Below are positions 33,805 through 48,800 of a DNA stretch of 64,000 nt, piece after piece. The notes below the pieces were generated by a model. It was not told the origin of the DNA. It saw nothing but the letters and a program-made list of their open reading frames with translations, and searched no databases. This DNA comes from Conus ventricosus. Its lineage: Eukaryota > Mollusca > Gastropoda > Neogastropoda > Conidae. Within the stretch, counting starts at the first letter, position 1. Every line of letters starts with the position of its first letter. The position numbers and the translations under genes are program-made. The stretch lies in contig CM031595.1 of assembly GCA_018398815.1 (NCBI GenBank), forward strand, positions 140,208,804 to 140,272,803, in the 5' to 3' direction.

Positions 33805-36800
33805 TGACCCTCTCTCTCTCTCTCTCACTTGTTTGCTATTTGCCGTTTAGTGTTCCCAACCTCAATTAAATTTTCCTGTCATACTGGTAGTCAAACCGAG
33901 GTTATCCGTGTTTGTTACTGTTCATCTGTGTGTTTTTTTTTGATTTATATTTAAGATGAAAAGGCTGTACCAGTCTTGAACAAAGTTAATTTGTGTTTCT
34001 TTATTTCTCAAGTTGTTGCTCTGAAAGATGTCAAATGTTTATAATTTTATAGGCAGGCTTGGAACATCCTTTTTTGGAATATCTCCTTGTTTGTTCTGAC
34101 TAATCTGAGTGCTCTGGCTGTCATTTCTGCTAGGTGGTTAGGTATCGAAAGCAGAAATTTGTTTGGAGTTATGGTGTGTATTTATTTCATCATGGGAGCA
34201 AGAGTTGCCTTTACTTGTTTGGTTATTTGCTGTTTACTGTTCCCTGCCTTGTTTAAGAATTTCTATTCAGATGTTGTCAGTCATGGTGAATATGGTGAAT
34301 CATATTCGTTGAAGACTTTTCAAGAGTTTGTATTTTTACTTTCTTTTTTTTTTTTTTGATGATGTAGGTCCAGCAAGACAGATACTCAATGCGTTGTAGT
34401 ATCTGATTACTGTTGTTACAATACAGGTCCACCAGGATCTGGGCTTCATTGTAAGTGCATCTTTCAAAAGATGCAACTGATGATCTCTTTTCCTTTTGAT
34501 GTACAGACACTAAAACTTGCTGAAAGAGAAAAAATTTAAAATTTTTTCAAAGATGCCTACAATTTCATAATAGTACTTCTATGGTTTTAGAGATGTAATT
34601 TTTTTAGCATGTCTGGATGCGGGGGATACAAAGGAAATACTGTGAAGTTTGCTTAAATTCACTGGTCTAAATAGAGAATGATCTACTTTACAAAGTGAGG
34701 CAACTGCAGGCAGAATTCTAAACAAATTTCAAAGAGTATTTTTAAGGCTTTGCCAAAAAACGTAGACAAACAAATCACAAGACAAAACACGACGTGTTTC
34801 GACCTCTTAGGTCTTCTTCAGGCAAGATACACATCACTCAGGACAATTACAATGAATGCCCTTTCTTGCATCGATGGAATGAAGATAAGTAAGAACAGTA
34901 TTTTACCAATCCTGGCTCACTTGCTTCACCCCCGAGTTTTTGGGCGAAAGTGGCCTAAAAGCCGCCTATTCCTGTTCTCTGACAAGTAACCAAAAAATAA
35001 CGACCCTACAAACCAAATATTACTGTATAGGGTTATCCGTTTTCAATACTAATTTTACTAAAGTTTTCAGATTTCAGTTTTTGCTTAATCCTGTGTTTTT
35101 CCCTGATCGTTTTCAATAACATCTTTTTCCCGCGCAAACATTCTTCAAATGAGTCTCTGTCTTTCATGTGAAATAGAACTACAGTCTTTAACTGTTCTCT
35201 AAAGTCTTTAAACCGAGTTATATTTCTGGCATAAAATCCACACACTTATTCCGCATGTCTTCCACTGAAAGTTTTGTTCGACAAAGTGTTTCTCTTTTTA
35301 CTATGTCTCTTTCTGCCAACAGTCATCTATAATAATAGTGTCTGCTTTTCCATCACAGTCTATAAAACTGTTCTAGACACTAAACTCAGTTTATTGCTAG
35401 GATTAACTAAAAATATGTTTATATCAGTCCATATAAACCTTCTATATGATATGCTTTGTTCCATTTAAGTGTTGGCAGAAAACCACAATATGATTAAATT
35501 ATAACGATAAACTGTTTGTATAGGTCGAGGACAATTTTGTTTTTCCAAAACCAGTCTGTCCACAAATCAATGAACAATGAGGGTTTTTGTCATAAAGTTT
35601 AATGCTCCATAGTTTTATAACTAGAATTTAATCAAATCCAGTTATTGTTTTTATCATGCTCTCTGTCAAAACTTGTTCAGTATTTTAAAATCCTATAAGG
35701 CCTAAATGTGTAAGATTAATCCAATTCAGTGCCTGTAAGATTGTTTCTATTTAGACTAATATTGATTTTGTTGCTTGTTGTTATGGACCTTAATATCCTC
35801 ACCATTGTGAAGAATGACAACAGTAACTTTAAGACTGTCAACGTCTAAGTTTTGCCAGCTAATTAGAATTCCTTTAAAAAGGACTCACTAACGCCCACAA
35901 CCCCATCCCTCTCCTTATCTTTTAAGACAGAAATTTCAAATATTATGTGAACGCGTCCCCTAATTTCTTTTGGGCGGCATGAACTGTAATTTTGTAGAAG
36001 CATCTTTTAAAACCGCTTCTCTTCTGTGGAGGATGTACTGTTTTTTTCCCATACGGCTTTATTTAAATCTCTTTCCGACTATTGTCATCTGGCATAAGAC
36101 TTACATGTAAAGGGCCAGAGTTGAATGCTTTTCTGAAACTTTTTTGACGGTTTAAAATATGAAAATGGGCTTATGAATTCAAATTTTAGGTCCCATTCTA
36201 AATATGGTTCTAAGTGCCATTTGAGGTCAGGTTTTTGAATTTATTTATATTCATACTGACCAACATTTATTTGCTTCTAGATTGCGCAGCTGTTCTAGTT
36301 TAGGAAACTTTTGTTGTCGCCAACCTCTTTGGTTTTATAATCACCTCTTTAGTGTACTCAAAACCATACAAAGCGCCTATCTCACCATTCTGTTCAAAGT
36401 CCGCAACGTCTGCAAGGTCTTTTAATTCTAAAGTTATACACCTTACAGGCGCTAATGTAACCTCCTGGTTTTCGGGCCCCCACGCGACTTTATTTTTTAG
36501 TAACGCATTATTTTATTTCCAAAAAATGTGCAGGTTATCACATTTTACAACTTTTCCCGTTTTGTCTTTGATCTTTATATTAAATGATCCGACCCTCCCA
36601 CAAACTAAATCCTTTAAACTGTAAATTGGGGAAATTTGTATAATTTCATAATCGCAATATGCAGCTTTCCCTGTTGGAAGAGCTCTTAAAACAGTTGAGG
36701 GCCTTCCGTCATATAAGTTTTCATCAGTGCTCAGCTCATCCAAATGAACATAGAGTAATGAATGTAATGCAAGATCGAGCGGACTTTCCCCCTCATAAGT

Positions 36801-39800
36801 AGTTTTGGTTGGTGTAACTTAAATCTATAATTGTTAGCTGTAAAGCCTAACAATTTTACCCTAGCTCTTTATCAAAATAGTAACCTCCTTCTTCTTCAGG
36901 CTTGAATTTTAAACATTGTTTTTAGATTTGCATTGTTAAGTTTGAGAGTAATGTCAAAGTTACTCATTGCTTTTTTTAGTGGCAAAACCCGTAATAACCA
37001 TCAGGTATTTTTTAACTCGCTAACTTTTTTCCCCTGTTTTGTCAACTTTTGAACCTTATTATTCTCCTTGGCTTCGCTTATTTTAAACCATACGACTTTG
37101 TAGAATATTCATGAAGTGAAAACCTTTTTTGGGCTCCGCATTCGTTATAAATAGCATGTTCTAAAAACGAAGGACGGTCTTGGGTTGTTATTGTTACAAA
37201 CATTTTTTGAACGAAATAAAATGAGTGCATTCAAATATACTGAGGGCAAAATATTCTGTTGGGCCGCACAAACAATCTTAAAAATATAGCAACTGATACT
37301 CTTGACATTGCTGTGACCCAGACGCCTCTTTTCATAAAAAGGTGAGTACTCCTTTAAAGCAGATATCTTAAACCCCCCTATTGAAAACGAGCACATCCAG
37401 AAAGCGTGGTTTAGTCATCCGATGCAGTTTTTTTCTAAACCAGTTAAACTTTGCTGTGTTTGTGCAACAACTGGGTGGGAGTGGCGTATGCTGATCATTT
37501 AAATCCCCATGATCCTTTGGTGAGGTCAGTGTACAGATTTCATTTCTATTACACCTTCAGACGTTTTTTGACTGAACTGCGAGCGCCTTGCCAAATGCAA
37601 ACCTTTTAAATTTCCACTTAGCAACATAATAGACATGAAGGCTTTTGAAAGGATTTGTAACGAATTCAATATTAACATCAAGACAGGCTTTAGACAAAAG
37701 TTGGATCAAAATTTCATGGCCTAGGCGACCTTTATTTTCGGGGCACGCACAGAAAGTATACTATGACGGGCATCCTCCTTTCAAAACTTTCTTTTCAGGC
37801 AAAACTGTTCAGCCCGGTCCCTACAGCAAGAGCATAAAACAGCATGGACAACATTTATCTTAGACACTTCTAAGGCCCTAACTAGAGGGGAATAGAACGA
37901 ATAAACACTCTATTCGCACTTACGTTTGGTGTTTTGCTAGTTTCCACAAGCAAGGCAAGATCAAGCATAACTGATCCTTCACTGGCTTTGACGCCAAAAA
38001 CAATACTTAGCAAATTTAGAGGACCCCATTAATTCTACAGTTGATTTACCTTCAAGTATTAAAGGTACCAACATGTTTTACAATACGCAAATCGAAAGTA
38101 GACTTGCCTGTTGGCACTGGTTTATAACATGCTGCCTTCCTACCTCAGACTCCAGGTAGGAATAATAAAAAACTATAATTATGAAATTCTTAAATAGCAG
38201 GCAATGAACAGAAGGATGGGGGAAAACGACATAAATTCTGAGCCATAATATTACAAACAATAAAAGAACACCCAAATTAATCATCCCAATCCCGAAGTTT
38301 CAAACCCAAAAGTCAAATTAAAGATCGGCAAAGCTCGCGGGACTTGTTCGCGATGACCATAAATTTTAAAGACAGCGTTGTTCTTGGATACTGGCCTAGG
38401 ATTACTTGGTCTTTATCTTACTAAATATTACACCAACTATTAAGAGAACTAATGTCCTAAGTCTCGGTCCTAAAGCCACTCTTTGCTTGAGTAGACAAAA
38501 GCCAGCTGACAATACTCCCCAATATTCCTGGTAAAGCGTCTATAGCTTTACAGCTAATTTTTTAATAAATTCCAAGAGACAGCTGTTTTTTTTATCCCAT
38601 GATTTTTTTCGGGTTTTGGAGGGAGGGCGGCGGAGGCATGAACTTTGCTCTCCACCAAACCGCCTGTTAATAGCCATCACAAGTGTACTTATTGCAAACC
38701 CTTTAAGGGCCGTTATAACGCTTGCTAATGTGCTCCATGCTTTTTCAAAACCTCGTTCGTTTTCCCGTTCTGCTATGTTGTGTCTTCATTAAATTTTTTC
38801 GATAGTTTTCTTATTCCTATTCACTTGAGTTCGTAATTGGTCCCGGTTAGTAGTCGTCACTTCTAGTTCTTGTTTTATCTTTCTGTTTAAGATTCTTTTA
38901 TTTCTTTGTCTTATTCTTTCTTTAATTTCAGGGCCCTAAGTTGGGCGTCATCACCTCAACGAGTTTTTCTTTTCTCTTTTTATATGCCATCTTTCACCTA
39001 GTTTGCTAAATTGTTTGTTAATTCGCCTCTGATCTTTAATCTGATCAAGGGCCTCTATTTCTCGCATGGTAGCGGCGGGTCGTTATAGTCTTTAACGGCG
39101 TTTCTTCTGAAAAACTGGATTCTGCTTCTATTACATTTATTAACCCCCCTGCTAATGATTAAAATTCTTTAGTTCCTGTTTTGCATTTGGTTATCTGTTG
39201 GAGTTCTTGCAGTGTGTTTTGAATTTTAGCAACTGCTCCCTATCTAATTTGGCTAACAAGACCAAAGGGCGATTTTGATCTTTACACTAAGTCTTTGAAA
39301 ATTGTACTCTTCAAAAAACTTTGATGGGTCTGGTTTAGTTGTAAGCCAAACAGATTCCCTTGATCGCTCTTTACAAACAAAAGACCATCTTCTAATTCAA
39401 AAAATTTGGTCTAAAAATCGGAGGTTCTTGACCTAAACTTTGTAAAATGCTCCACCGTACTTCTGTAATTCACGTCGCTTGAGAGCGCTGAGCGATCCCC
39501 GTGTCAAAGGTCATTTCCCTATCGCTCCAGGGTCAAAAACATCAAAACTTCTTCATCTCAATTCCTGCCAGTTTAATAATTACTTTTTATTTTGTTTATA
39601 AAAAAATGGCACAAGCATATGCCGATTTTGGGCCCCCGTTAGAAAGCTGAAGAACCCCTTGGCGTGCAGGGAATAAACGATTTTACTGTTCCAAAAATCA
39701 CTACTATTGATGCAGATCAAATCTTACGTTAGTTTCCAGACCTAGAGCGATGTTTGATCGTGCCAGCTCTGCACGGCTCCTTTAAAAAATAGAACTAGTT

Positions 39801-42800
39801 TCAAACAGAAAACCAGAAAATTGTCCCAATTTGGACGGCAATCGTTAAGAAAATTTCTGTAAACCCTTGAGGGGCAAGAAGTATTTTCTTTAAACAATGC
39901 AGACAAAATTTTTAACCTATTCTGATCTAGGGGCTACCGCGAATGAAAGGGAAGATCTTGCGTTTCCCAAAGGAATCGGCAATGAAGAAGCACTAAAACT
40001 TAAAATAGGCGCCGAACTCGCCTCAGGTGCTAAAAGCAGCAAAAAGGCTTTAGCTGCAAGTTATGCGTATGGTAATCGCTTTTCCATTCCCCTAGATTTT
40101 GAGTTTTTTAAAAGGCATGCCCCATACTTTCAAGGAGCATTAAAAGACAAATTGTCATATGAACTAACTTTTAATGAATACAAACGTGTTATCAAATCAA
40201 CAGACACCGAAGCAAAGTACAGCATTTCTGACTTTCTCGTTAGAGTTTGACGTTGTTGCAACCCCGATTTAGCAAAGCTGATTGGAATCAAATAAAGTCC
40301 CAACTACATATATATTACGAAAACGTGCGTCATCATACAACATATCCTGAAGCAGGGCAGACACTATATGGAATTTTAGTTTTAGGTCTCAGCAAGATCG
40401 CTTAAAGGTATTTTATTGCTGTGTGAAGATGAAGAACCTTTCAAAAGAGGAAGTTGAAAAGTTTTTTAACCCAAAAATAACGAAAGTACAATGTTCGTTT
40501 TGAGGGCAGTCCTAACCAAATCTATGCTAGCGGACTTAGACCTTACATCATTTTGACGAAATAAGAAAATTTTTTGGGGGTGGGGGGGGTAGAATTTCCA
40601 ACAGCAGACCTTGCGGCTAAAGATCTACACCTTCACAGTGTAAGACTTGATGTTTTATTTAACAACAAAATACGGTTTATGGATTGACCTAAGGTCAACG
40701 GAGGATAATCAGTTACATGAAGCGGGGAACTGTGAGAGACGTAATAAACATTCAAATTGATAAAGAAGAAGAAGGGCCGATAAAACCGCTTAATGTACAT
40801 TTGTTTTTAATATAGATGCGCGCTGACTATTAAAGGTAGCAGATTAAAAGATGTACTATACTAAATTTTTTTTTTATTTTATAAAAGGCATGTCTGTTCG
40901 GGTTTTTCCAAATGTGCCTACAGCGCCGCCAAAAGAAGGGGATAGCAGGCAATTCTGCTGTTATAAAAACCCCTGAAGTAAAAACCTTCAGATTAACCAA
41001 ACATTACGCAAATGCAGCAAGTATTAGAGAAAGGGACCTTTCAAAATACAGCAAAACCCAAACGAAGGTATTCTGCTGCCTTTAATGCTGTTACATATGT
41101 TAATACTGGGCATCGACTATAAGTGTCTTATCAGCAGGAACGAGTGTAGGTCTCTTAGAAAACAGGCGTAGGTGCACCCGCAGTTTTTACCTCTAGGCGG
41201 TTTTGTTTTTAGCTCTTGGCCTGTGTTCATTAGCTGTGGGTGCTGCTGGAAAAAAAATTAAAAACTAAATCCAAAGCACACAGCTATGGTTCAACTAATA
41301 ACGGCTAAACTTAGTTCGTTTAAACTGACAATAAATAAAGCGCTAGCTGACTCAAACATCACGGATGAAGATTTTAATCGTTACGGGCCGTTTTTTGATG
41401 ACTACAAAAGACAAAGTTTGATCTTCAAAGAAAGGCAAGGACAAGTTTTTCTCAACAGCCAGACGCCGAGGCAGATAAAAAAGGAATGCTTAAAAAAGTA
41501 AACGAAACATTAAACTCTGTTCTAAACAGCTCACATTAACAATGCCAAGGGCGTTTATACTTTAGTTTATGAGTCCAAGCCGCAAAAAGACCGTTGATAC
41601 TGGTTCTGATTTAAGTATTTTTTTTTAATTTAAATAAAATTTGAGTTAGAAAAGAGACTCAACATGGCTAAGATATATGAAGGACAAGACAATTTTTTGA
41701 AGAAATTTGCAAGAAAATTTGTCAAGAGCACTGAATGATATTGATTTAGAAGTCATTGATCCAGCAAGCGTTACGGGCAAGTGTTGGCATGCTATTTCTC
41801 AAGTCCCAAGAAAAACTAACAATAGACCCCCCCATTTTAAGTAATGTTAGCTGTTTTAATTGACTATGTAACAATAAATGAAGAAAATCTAGAAGTCTGG
41901 GTCTCAACTAAACAGCAGACTATTCTTTCCTCTAATGACTTAACGTCTGGTTGGGCAAGACGAATGCTTGCACAGTTTGACGCTGGGTGTGAAGAAGCCA
42001 AAATGAGAGGCTCTGGGTTTGGTCAGAGGGCGAAGTCCTAGAGATCAGATTAAAACAGTCTAAGTATTGACCGATTGTGGCAAGTTCACATTCCACTACC
42101 TCCAGCATTAGTCGCAAAAAAAGCAGTTTTTAAACATAAAGAATAACAGACAACAAATGTTTTATGTGGTGTGTTCTTGCAAGGCTGCATTACGCCCGCA
42201 AGAACGCAGAGAGAGTGTCTAACTATCGCCCTTACATCAATGATCTTAACTTTAGTGGAATATCCTTTCCCGTTAGCGTGGGTTCCATTGATCTGTTTGA
42301 AGAACAAAACAAACCATAACTGTTAATGTTTACACATGGGATGAGGAAACAGATTTGGTGCCAATTAAAGTGTCCAGAACAGTCCAACGATTGGCGAACC
42401 AGACAAAAATCATGTTGACTTTCTACTAATGTTTTCACCAGGGGGCTGCCACATTACACATTGATACGAACAATGAGTAAACTAATGCAGCATACTTCAA
42501 AAGATGGGCACAAACAAGAATTTTGCAGAAAATTGTTTAAAAGAATGCCATCTGTTCAAGCCGCAAGCGAACATAAGAAACATTGTTCGGCCCAGTTGAC
42601 TGTAATACAGAACTAATTACGCCCCCAGAAGGCAGTAAAGTTTTGTTTTAAGAACTGGAAAAAGGATGCAAACAAGTCCATACGTAGTTTTACGCAGACT
42701 TCGAGGCTTATTGTTCCTTATGAAGGGCCAGCACCGCAAAAACTTCGAAAAACAGTCTTAAAAGGTAATCATCAGATTTGTTCATTTGCCTTCATTATTG

Positions 42801-45800
42801 TTTAGGTCGGATGGCGCTCATTCAGCACCAGAATTATTAGAGGACCAGATGCTGCAGAAACATTCTTAAAACGCATGCAGCAAGTGCGTAATGAATGTTC
42901 TAATAATCTGAATTTATCTGAAATCATAATGACTCCTGAAGTCAACAACAGTAAAGACTCAGCAACTCACTGTTGATTTGTGGTTTAGGCCTCTCATCAG
43001 ACGCAGCGAATCCAACAGTAAGAGACCATGATCACATTAGCGGAAAGTTCAGAGGAGCTGCGCATAACAAATGCAATCTTCCCAAATAAAGTTTGAACCA
43101 AAGACAGGAAGCTGCCCATCTCTTTCATAACTTGCGAGGTTACGACTCTCATCTTATATTGCAAGCAGTAACCAGCGCCTTCAGGGTAGCATGCATTGCA
43201 CAGTCATCAGAAAAGTACATGTGTTTCACTTTAAATAACATGTCTTTCTACGACTCTATGCAACACATGATGGGCTCAATTTGAGGCCTGGCTATGTCCT
43301 TAAAGTCCTGCCCAATAACGGAAAAATATTTTGACTCAACTCTCGTTAGAAAGGGTGTTTACCCTTATGAGTACATGAACAGTTGGGAAAGGTTTGATGA
43401 AGACTCACTTCCGCCTAAAGGCGCGTTCTTTTCTAGTCTTAGAGGAAAGGACATCAGTGATTCTGATTACCAGCAAGCTCAAGATGCGTGGCAGAAGTTA
43501 GATTGTAAAACGATGGGAGACTATCATGACTCCTATTTAATGGCAGATGTATGTTTGTTGGCGGACGTCTTTGAAAATTATAGAAAGACCTGCATGAAAC
43601 ATTACAGTTTGGATCCTGCGCATTATTTTCTGCACCTGGGATGAGCTGGGACGCTTTCTTAAAGTTTACTGGAGTACAGATTGATTTATTGTCTGACCTA
43701 CCAATGATACAGATGATTGAAACGGATTGCGGGGAGGAATTAGTATGGCGTCGCATCATTACTGTAAAGCAAAACAACAAATACTTGGATCATTATGATC
43801 CGAGTAAAAGGTTAACTATCTCATGTATTTAGATGCAAACAATCTGTATGGATGGGCAATGGGGGCAATCGCTTCCATTTTCGGCAACTTAAAATGAAAA
43901 CATACGACGATCTGAAAATATTCAAGGGGTATTAAAGTGGTTGAGCCCGTTTGATGCCGGGTCAACGCGTGGCTTCATTCTAGAAGTTGACTTAGAATAA
44001 ACCTCATGAACTCCATGACCTGCATAATGACTATCCATTTGCAGCAAAAGTCTAAAGATGGACCCAAGGAGCCGCCTAAACTTGTGCCTAATCTTCGCGG
44101 CAAAAAAAATTATGTCTGTCATTACAGACTTCTACAATTTTATTTAAGACATGGGCTGAAGTTGACAGCAGTTCATCGCATAATTGCTTTTGATCAAAAC
44201 AGTTCATGAAACCATACATCATGAAGAAAAACTGATCTCAGAACCAAATCCACAGATGCTTCAGAAAAAGACTTTTTCAAGCTGATGAACAACAGCTGTT
44301 TTGGAAAGACGGGGAATCCGCACAAGCGTAAAGATGTCAATTGGTCACCAAAGAGAACGAAGCAATTAAGCTAACTTCAAAACCTAATTATCGGACTTTA
44401 GAAGATTTCATGTCACCTTTTTGGCATAATGGGTGAAAAAAAAAAAGTCAAATTGGACAAACCTGTTTTTATCGGGTTTACTGTTTTAGAATTATCAAAG
44501 CTTTTGATGTTAGAATTTCTTTATGACTACTTTTAAGGGCCCCCGTATCCTGAGTCCAGAGTACTTTACACAGATACAGATAGTTTTGTTATAGATATTC
44601 CTACTGAAGACATCTATAAAGACATGGAAATCGAAGTGGCTAAAGGAAAACGAGTGGATGGTACGACACGTCCGATTTCCCTAAAGATTCGCCTTTGCAT
44701 TCAATTACTAACAAAAAGGTTTTAGGAAAGATGAAGGATGAATTTCTGGAAAGGTAATCAAGGAGTATGTGGGGTTAAGGTCAAAAATGTACAGTATTTC
44801 GAGCCCGGAGAAAATCAAATTTAAAAAAGCAAAGGGAATATCTCGCAGCGTTGTGCAGTCAAACATATCACATGAAAACTACAAAGAAGCCTTGTTTGGC
44901 AATAAGGGCTTTTCATCATGACAACGTAAAACTGCGAAACTAATCTACATGAGATCAACACAACAGTTGTAACAAAGAAGTCATTAGATAGAACAAACAC
45001 AAAACGGGTGTTTGTTAATCCAGAGTTTTCATATGCAATCGGGCACTGGAGAACCGCATAAACAGGGGGGGTTATATTTTTCATCAACTTTTGTTATAAG
45101 AAACAATCATAGCTTCATCCAATTCATTTAAATCTTTTCTCATGTTTGCTTGACGGTTCGAATTTTTTTATTATTTCAGATATTCTTTTTCCCAATTTGG
45201 GGGGTTTTAGTTGTAGGTGATCTGGATGATTTAGCATGCATTGATTAATCCCCGAAAATGTTTTTCCCTTTAAAAGCATTAACACGCATGAAAGATTCCC
45301 GTATCATTTTCAAGGTCTCTTCCTTTACCATTCTTGTTTTGTTCTGCACTTCCTTCTGAGCTTCCATTTTAAACTCAAATATATTTACGTAAATTAATTA
45401 AAGCGGAACTGTGTCTGGCGGAATTATCGCAGTTCTTCTTTCACAAAAGATCTTTGAGGAGCTGGTTGTTTTTGTTGTGTCAGTTTCTCGTAAATAATAA
45501 AAGGGCGGATTCATCTTTACAAATTTTTTTTATTTCATACGGGTCAACACTCCAAACTGGATCGGTTGCCCTGAGCGAGTGTCCCCTTCCGCTTCTTTCC
45601 CCGGGAAATAAAGGTACCTTACTTTCAAACCAAACGGTAATAGTTTGCTGGGTTTTACTGGAGTCTTCAGCAACATTTATTGTTTTTCCTTTTGATTCTT
45701 GTACTGGTTTTAGCCCTTTAAAATTCTTCATTATTCATTGCGCGCAAAACTGAGGGCAGTCTTCTAACCCATTCTGTGTTGCGAGAATTGCAATAAGCTC

Positions 45801-48800
45801 TCTTTGATACTGGTAGGAGAAAAGTCTTTCAGCTAACTGTTTGTTAAAGTTTTCAACTAAAGCCTTGATCTGTGAACTCCCGGAATGCCTCTTTTAATGG
45901 TAACTCTATGGGTTTTTAAACAATAATTGATTCAAATTGCCCTTTAAAATTCTTTTCCATCATGACTTGAATCATGCGAGGATTAAGTTTTAAAAGGGCT
46001 CTTTTGGTATATCAGTTGTATAGCGACAGCAACAGCAGAGGCACTCTTTTGTGGGTTTAAAGGTTCCGCATCTTTGTATCTTGAAGCTATGTCAATGACT
46101 GTAAGTGCGTACTTAAAACTTTTTCGTCTAATCCTATCAGAGGGTAAATATAGAAGATCCATTTGATGGTGTCGTTTGGAGTTGTGTTCACAAAGTGCGG
46201 TCTCTGTATTCGCTAGGGGCAGGTAAATTTAAAATTTGCCAAAATCGCTTGTTTAGATAACCATTCTTTTGCTGTTTGTTCACTGACTCCAGCTGCCCTT
46301 GGGCTTTGCTTGTATTGCTGTGATACCCCTTTCCCAAAATCCTTTGGGTGAATAATAGATTTTGTTCATTTTTTATTCAGCCAATATTATCGCAACAAAT
46401 AACATCGACAGTCATACCAACGACAATAAACCCGATTTCTTGCATCTTTTGTTTTTCTGATGGTTGATAAAAGTCACTGAATTTTGGTGGGGGCAATGTC
46501 TGGACTGGTTTGCCTGTTACTAATAATAAATTCTTTTATTGCTTGGTCAAAATTTTTTAAATGTGTAAGCTGCATGCCCCTGTTCTTTCAGGGTGTCATT
46601 AATAAAATCTAACTTTCTCAAGTCTCTGCCTTTCATAGGCGTCTTGTGCAGCTGCTAGTTGCTCCATAGCTTTGTTATGCTTTTTCTCTCGCCGTCATCC
46701 CGCAGTTTACTAAATGCAAAATTACTGCCGCTAAAAGCAAGCGCATTCACCACAGCGCCGCCTATCATTATTGCGAGTGAAGCCATTTTTTATAAATGTA
46801 TTTTTTTTTCTTACAAAAATTTATATTTTCTGGAATTATTCCTTGCTGACTAGAAAATCTTTCGTGGCAACCGAAGCTGCAATGATAGCAATCAGCTTTG
46901 CTGAATCCTCAAAGTCAGTTTGCCAAGATCTGCTGTTTAATTCTTAACAAGCTTTACCAAGCATTGAGTATCCTACACTTAGGCCTCCAATAACAGCAGA
47001 ATGGTATAACAAGGTTAGAAAGTTTTTCGGTGCTATTTTTAGAAATAAAATAATTATAATTATTAAAAAAACTGAACAGTGATGATCTACTACAGCTAAA
47101 AAGGTGGCCTAAACCTTCCTGAACTTTGAATGACCAAATTGATGGCCAACTATTATGCCCAAAAAAGGGGAGCTGTATTTCCCTTTTGGCCAGCATGGTG
47201 AAAACAAAACAGTCCTCGGAACTGAATTCAGCATGAACAGTTCACCAGATGCCGCCGCAAGACATTATAAAGTATCATAACAGGTATGACCCCTGGGTTT
47301 AAAGGTAAAAAGTGTGGGCAAACGGCTCTTAGTTTGTACACTAAACTAGTCAGTAGATTTGGCTCCCATTGTTCTGAACAAGACTATCGTATGATTTAAC
47401 GCAAATCCAGTTTTTAAAAAGACATTAGATCTCTAGGGTGTGATTTATATTACAGATTTGGAACATTGTTATCGCCCTTAATCATGGGATTAATTACTTT
47501 TAAACATATGATTTATTTCCCTTCAAAATGAACGACTTGAAAATCAATCAGAATCGATCAGTGAGAAAGTAAACCAAGCCAGAAAAAATCAGCAGAAAAC
47601 AATGAACCAGGTGGGGGCCAGTGAAAAGAATCCTCATCCTGGCGGTGTTAAAGCAGGAAAAAAAATTAGCAGAGTGGAACAGACAAAAAAATTAATGTTA
47701 CAGAATATGACTCATCATTTAAAACATAACGCCGCCAGCGCCAGAACAAGGGTTGGTTCAATGCCCGGGTATAAAACTCCATGCGATACAAGACCTACAG
47801 CACCAAAATCTTCATGGAATATTGAAATTAAAACTGTTGCCAATTTTTGGCGCCATTGCTGCTGTTGGGGGCAGTTATTGCGGCTATAAAATATATAACC
47901 GATGCAACAGAAACAAAAGCAATCAAAAAAATCTGAGCCACTAAATGCAGAAAAAGACACCAGCACGCCAAAACCACCAATAACAAAGCATTATTTTGAT
48001 CCATTTGAAATGAAATTTAAAATTTTAAATTTTTTTAAAAAATAGATCATGGCGTATTATAAAATGATGAAGTCAATAAATAAAGACCTGGAGTCTATAA
48101 AAGACATTTCCATAGACCAGAAAATTTTAAATCAATGTGGTTGCCTTCGGATGTAAGACCTTCCTTAAAATCTATGCAAAAACGCTGAGCAAGACTACTC
48201 AACGATGACACGTTTTTGAGGCGTGGTGTGTACTATAAAAGACATCTACTATTTAAGATAAAAGCATAGCTTGTATTTTTTTGATAATTATAAGATAACT
48301 TAATAAGAACTTGGTTGTACTTAAAGGATTTACTTTAAACAAGAACTTATTAAGAACTTGATCAAGAACTTAATTAAAAACTTAATCAAGAACTTATTAA
48401 GAACTTATTAAAAACTTGGGGCAACTTAATTAAAAACTTAGAAGTAACTTAAGTAAGAACTTGGGGATAACTTGAGAATGACTTAAGGACAACTTAGAAG
48501 TAACTTAAGTAAGAACTTTAAAAATAACTTGTTAAAAACTTAGAAGGAACTTGAGTGGTGTGCATGCGTGGGTGGGGGGTGGGGCAGGTAGGGGTGGGGG
48601 GTGTGCATGCGTGGGGCAGGACAAAACAAACACAAACACAAACAAACAACAAAACACAATAGACATCCCGGGGGGGGGGGTGGAGGGACGTGCGTTGCGT
48701 GGGGTGGGGGTGTGGAGGACGTGCGTGCGTGGGGTGGGGTGGGGGGACGTGCGTGTGTGTGCGGCAGCCAAAAAAGTTGAAGCAGGACGTTGAAGGAAGC

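Noticed and set aside
37401..38295. Adenovirus-type maturation protease expected in Polintons
   Set aside because: No His/Asp/Gln/Cys protease pattern could be read in this or any other unassigned viral segment.
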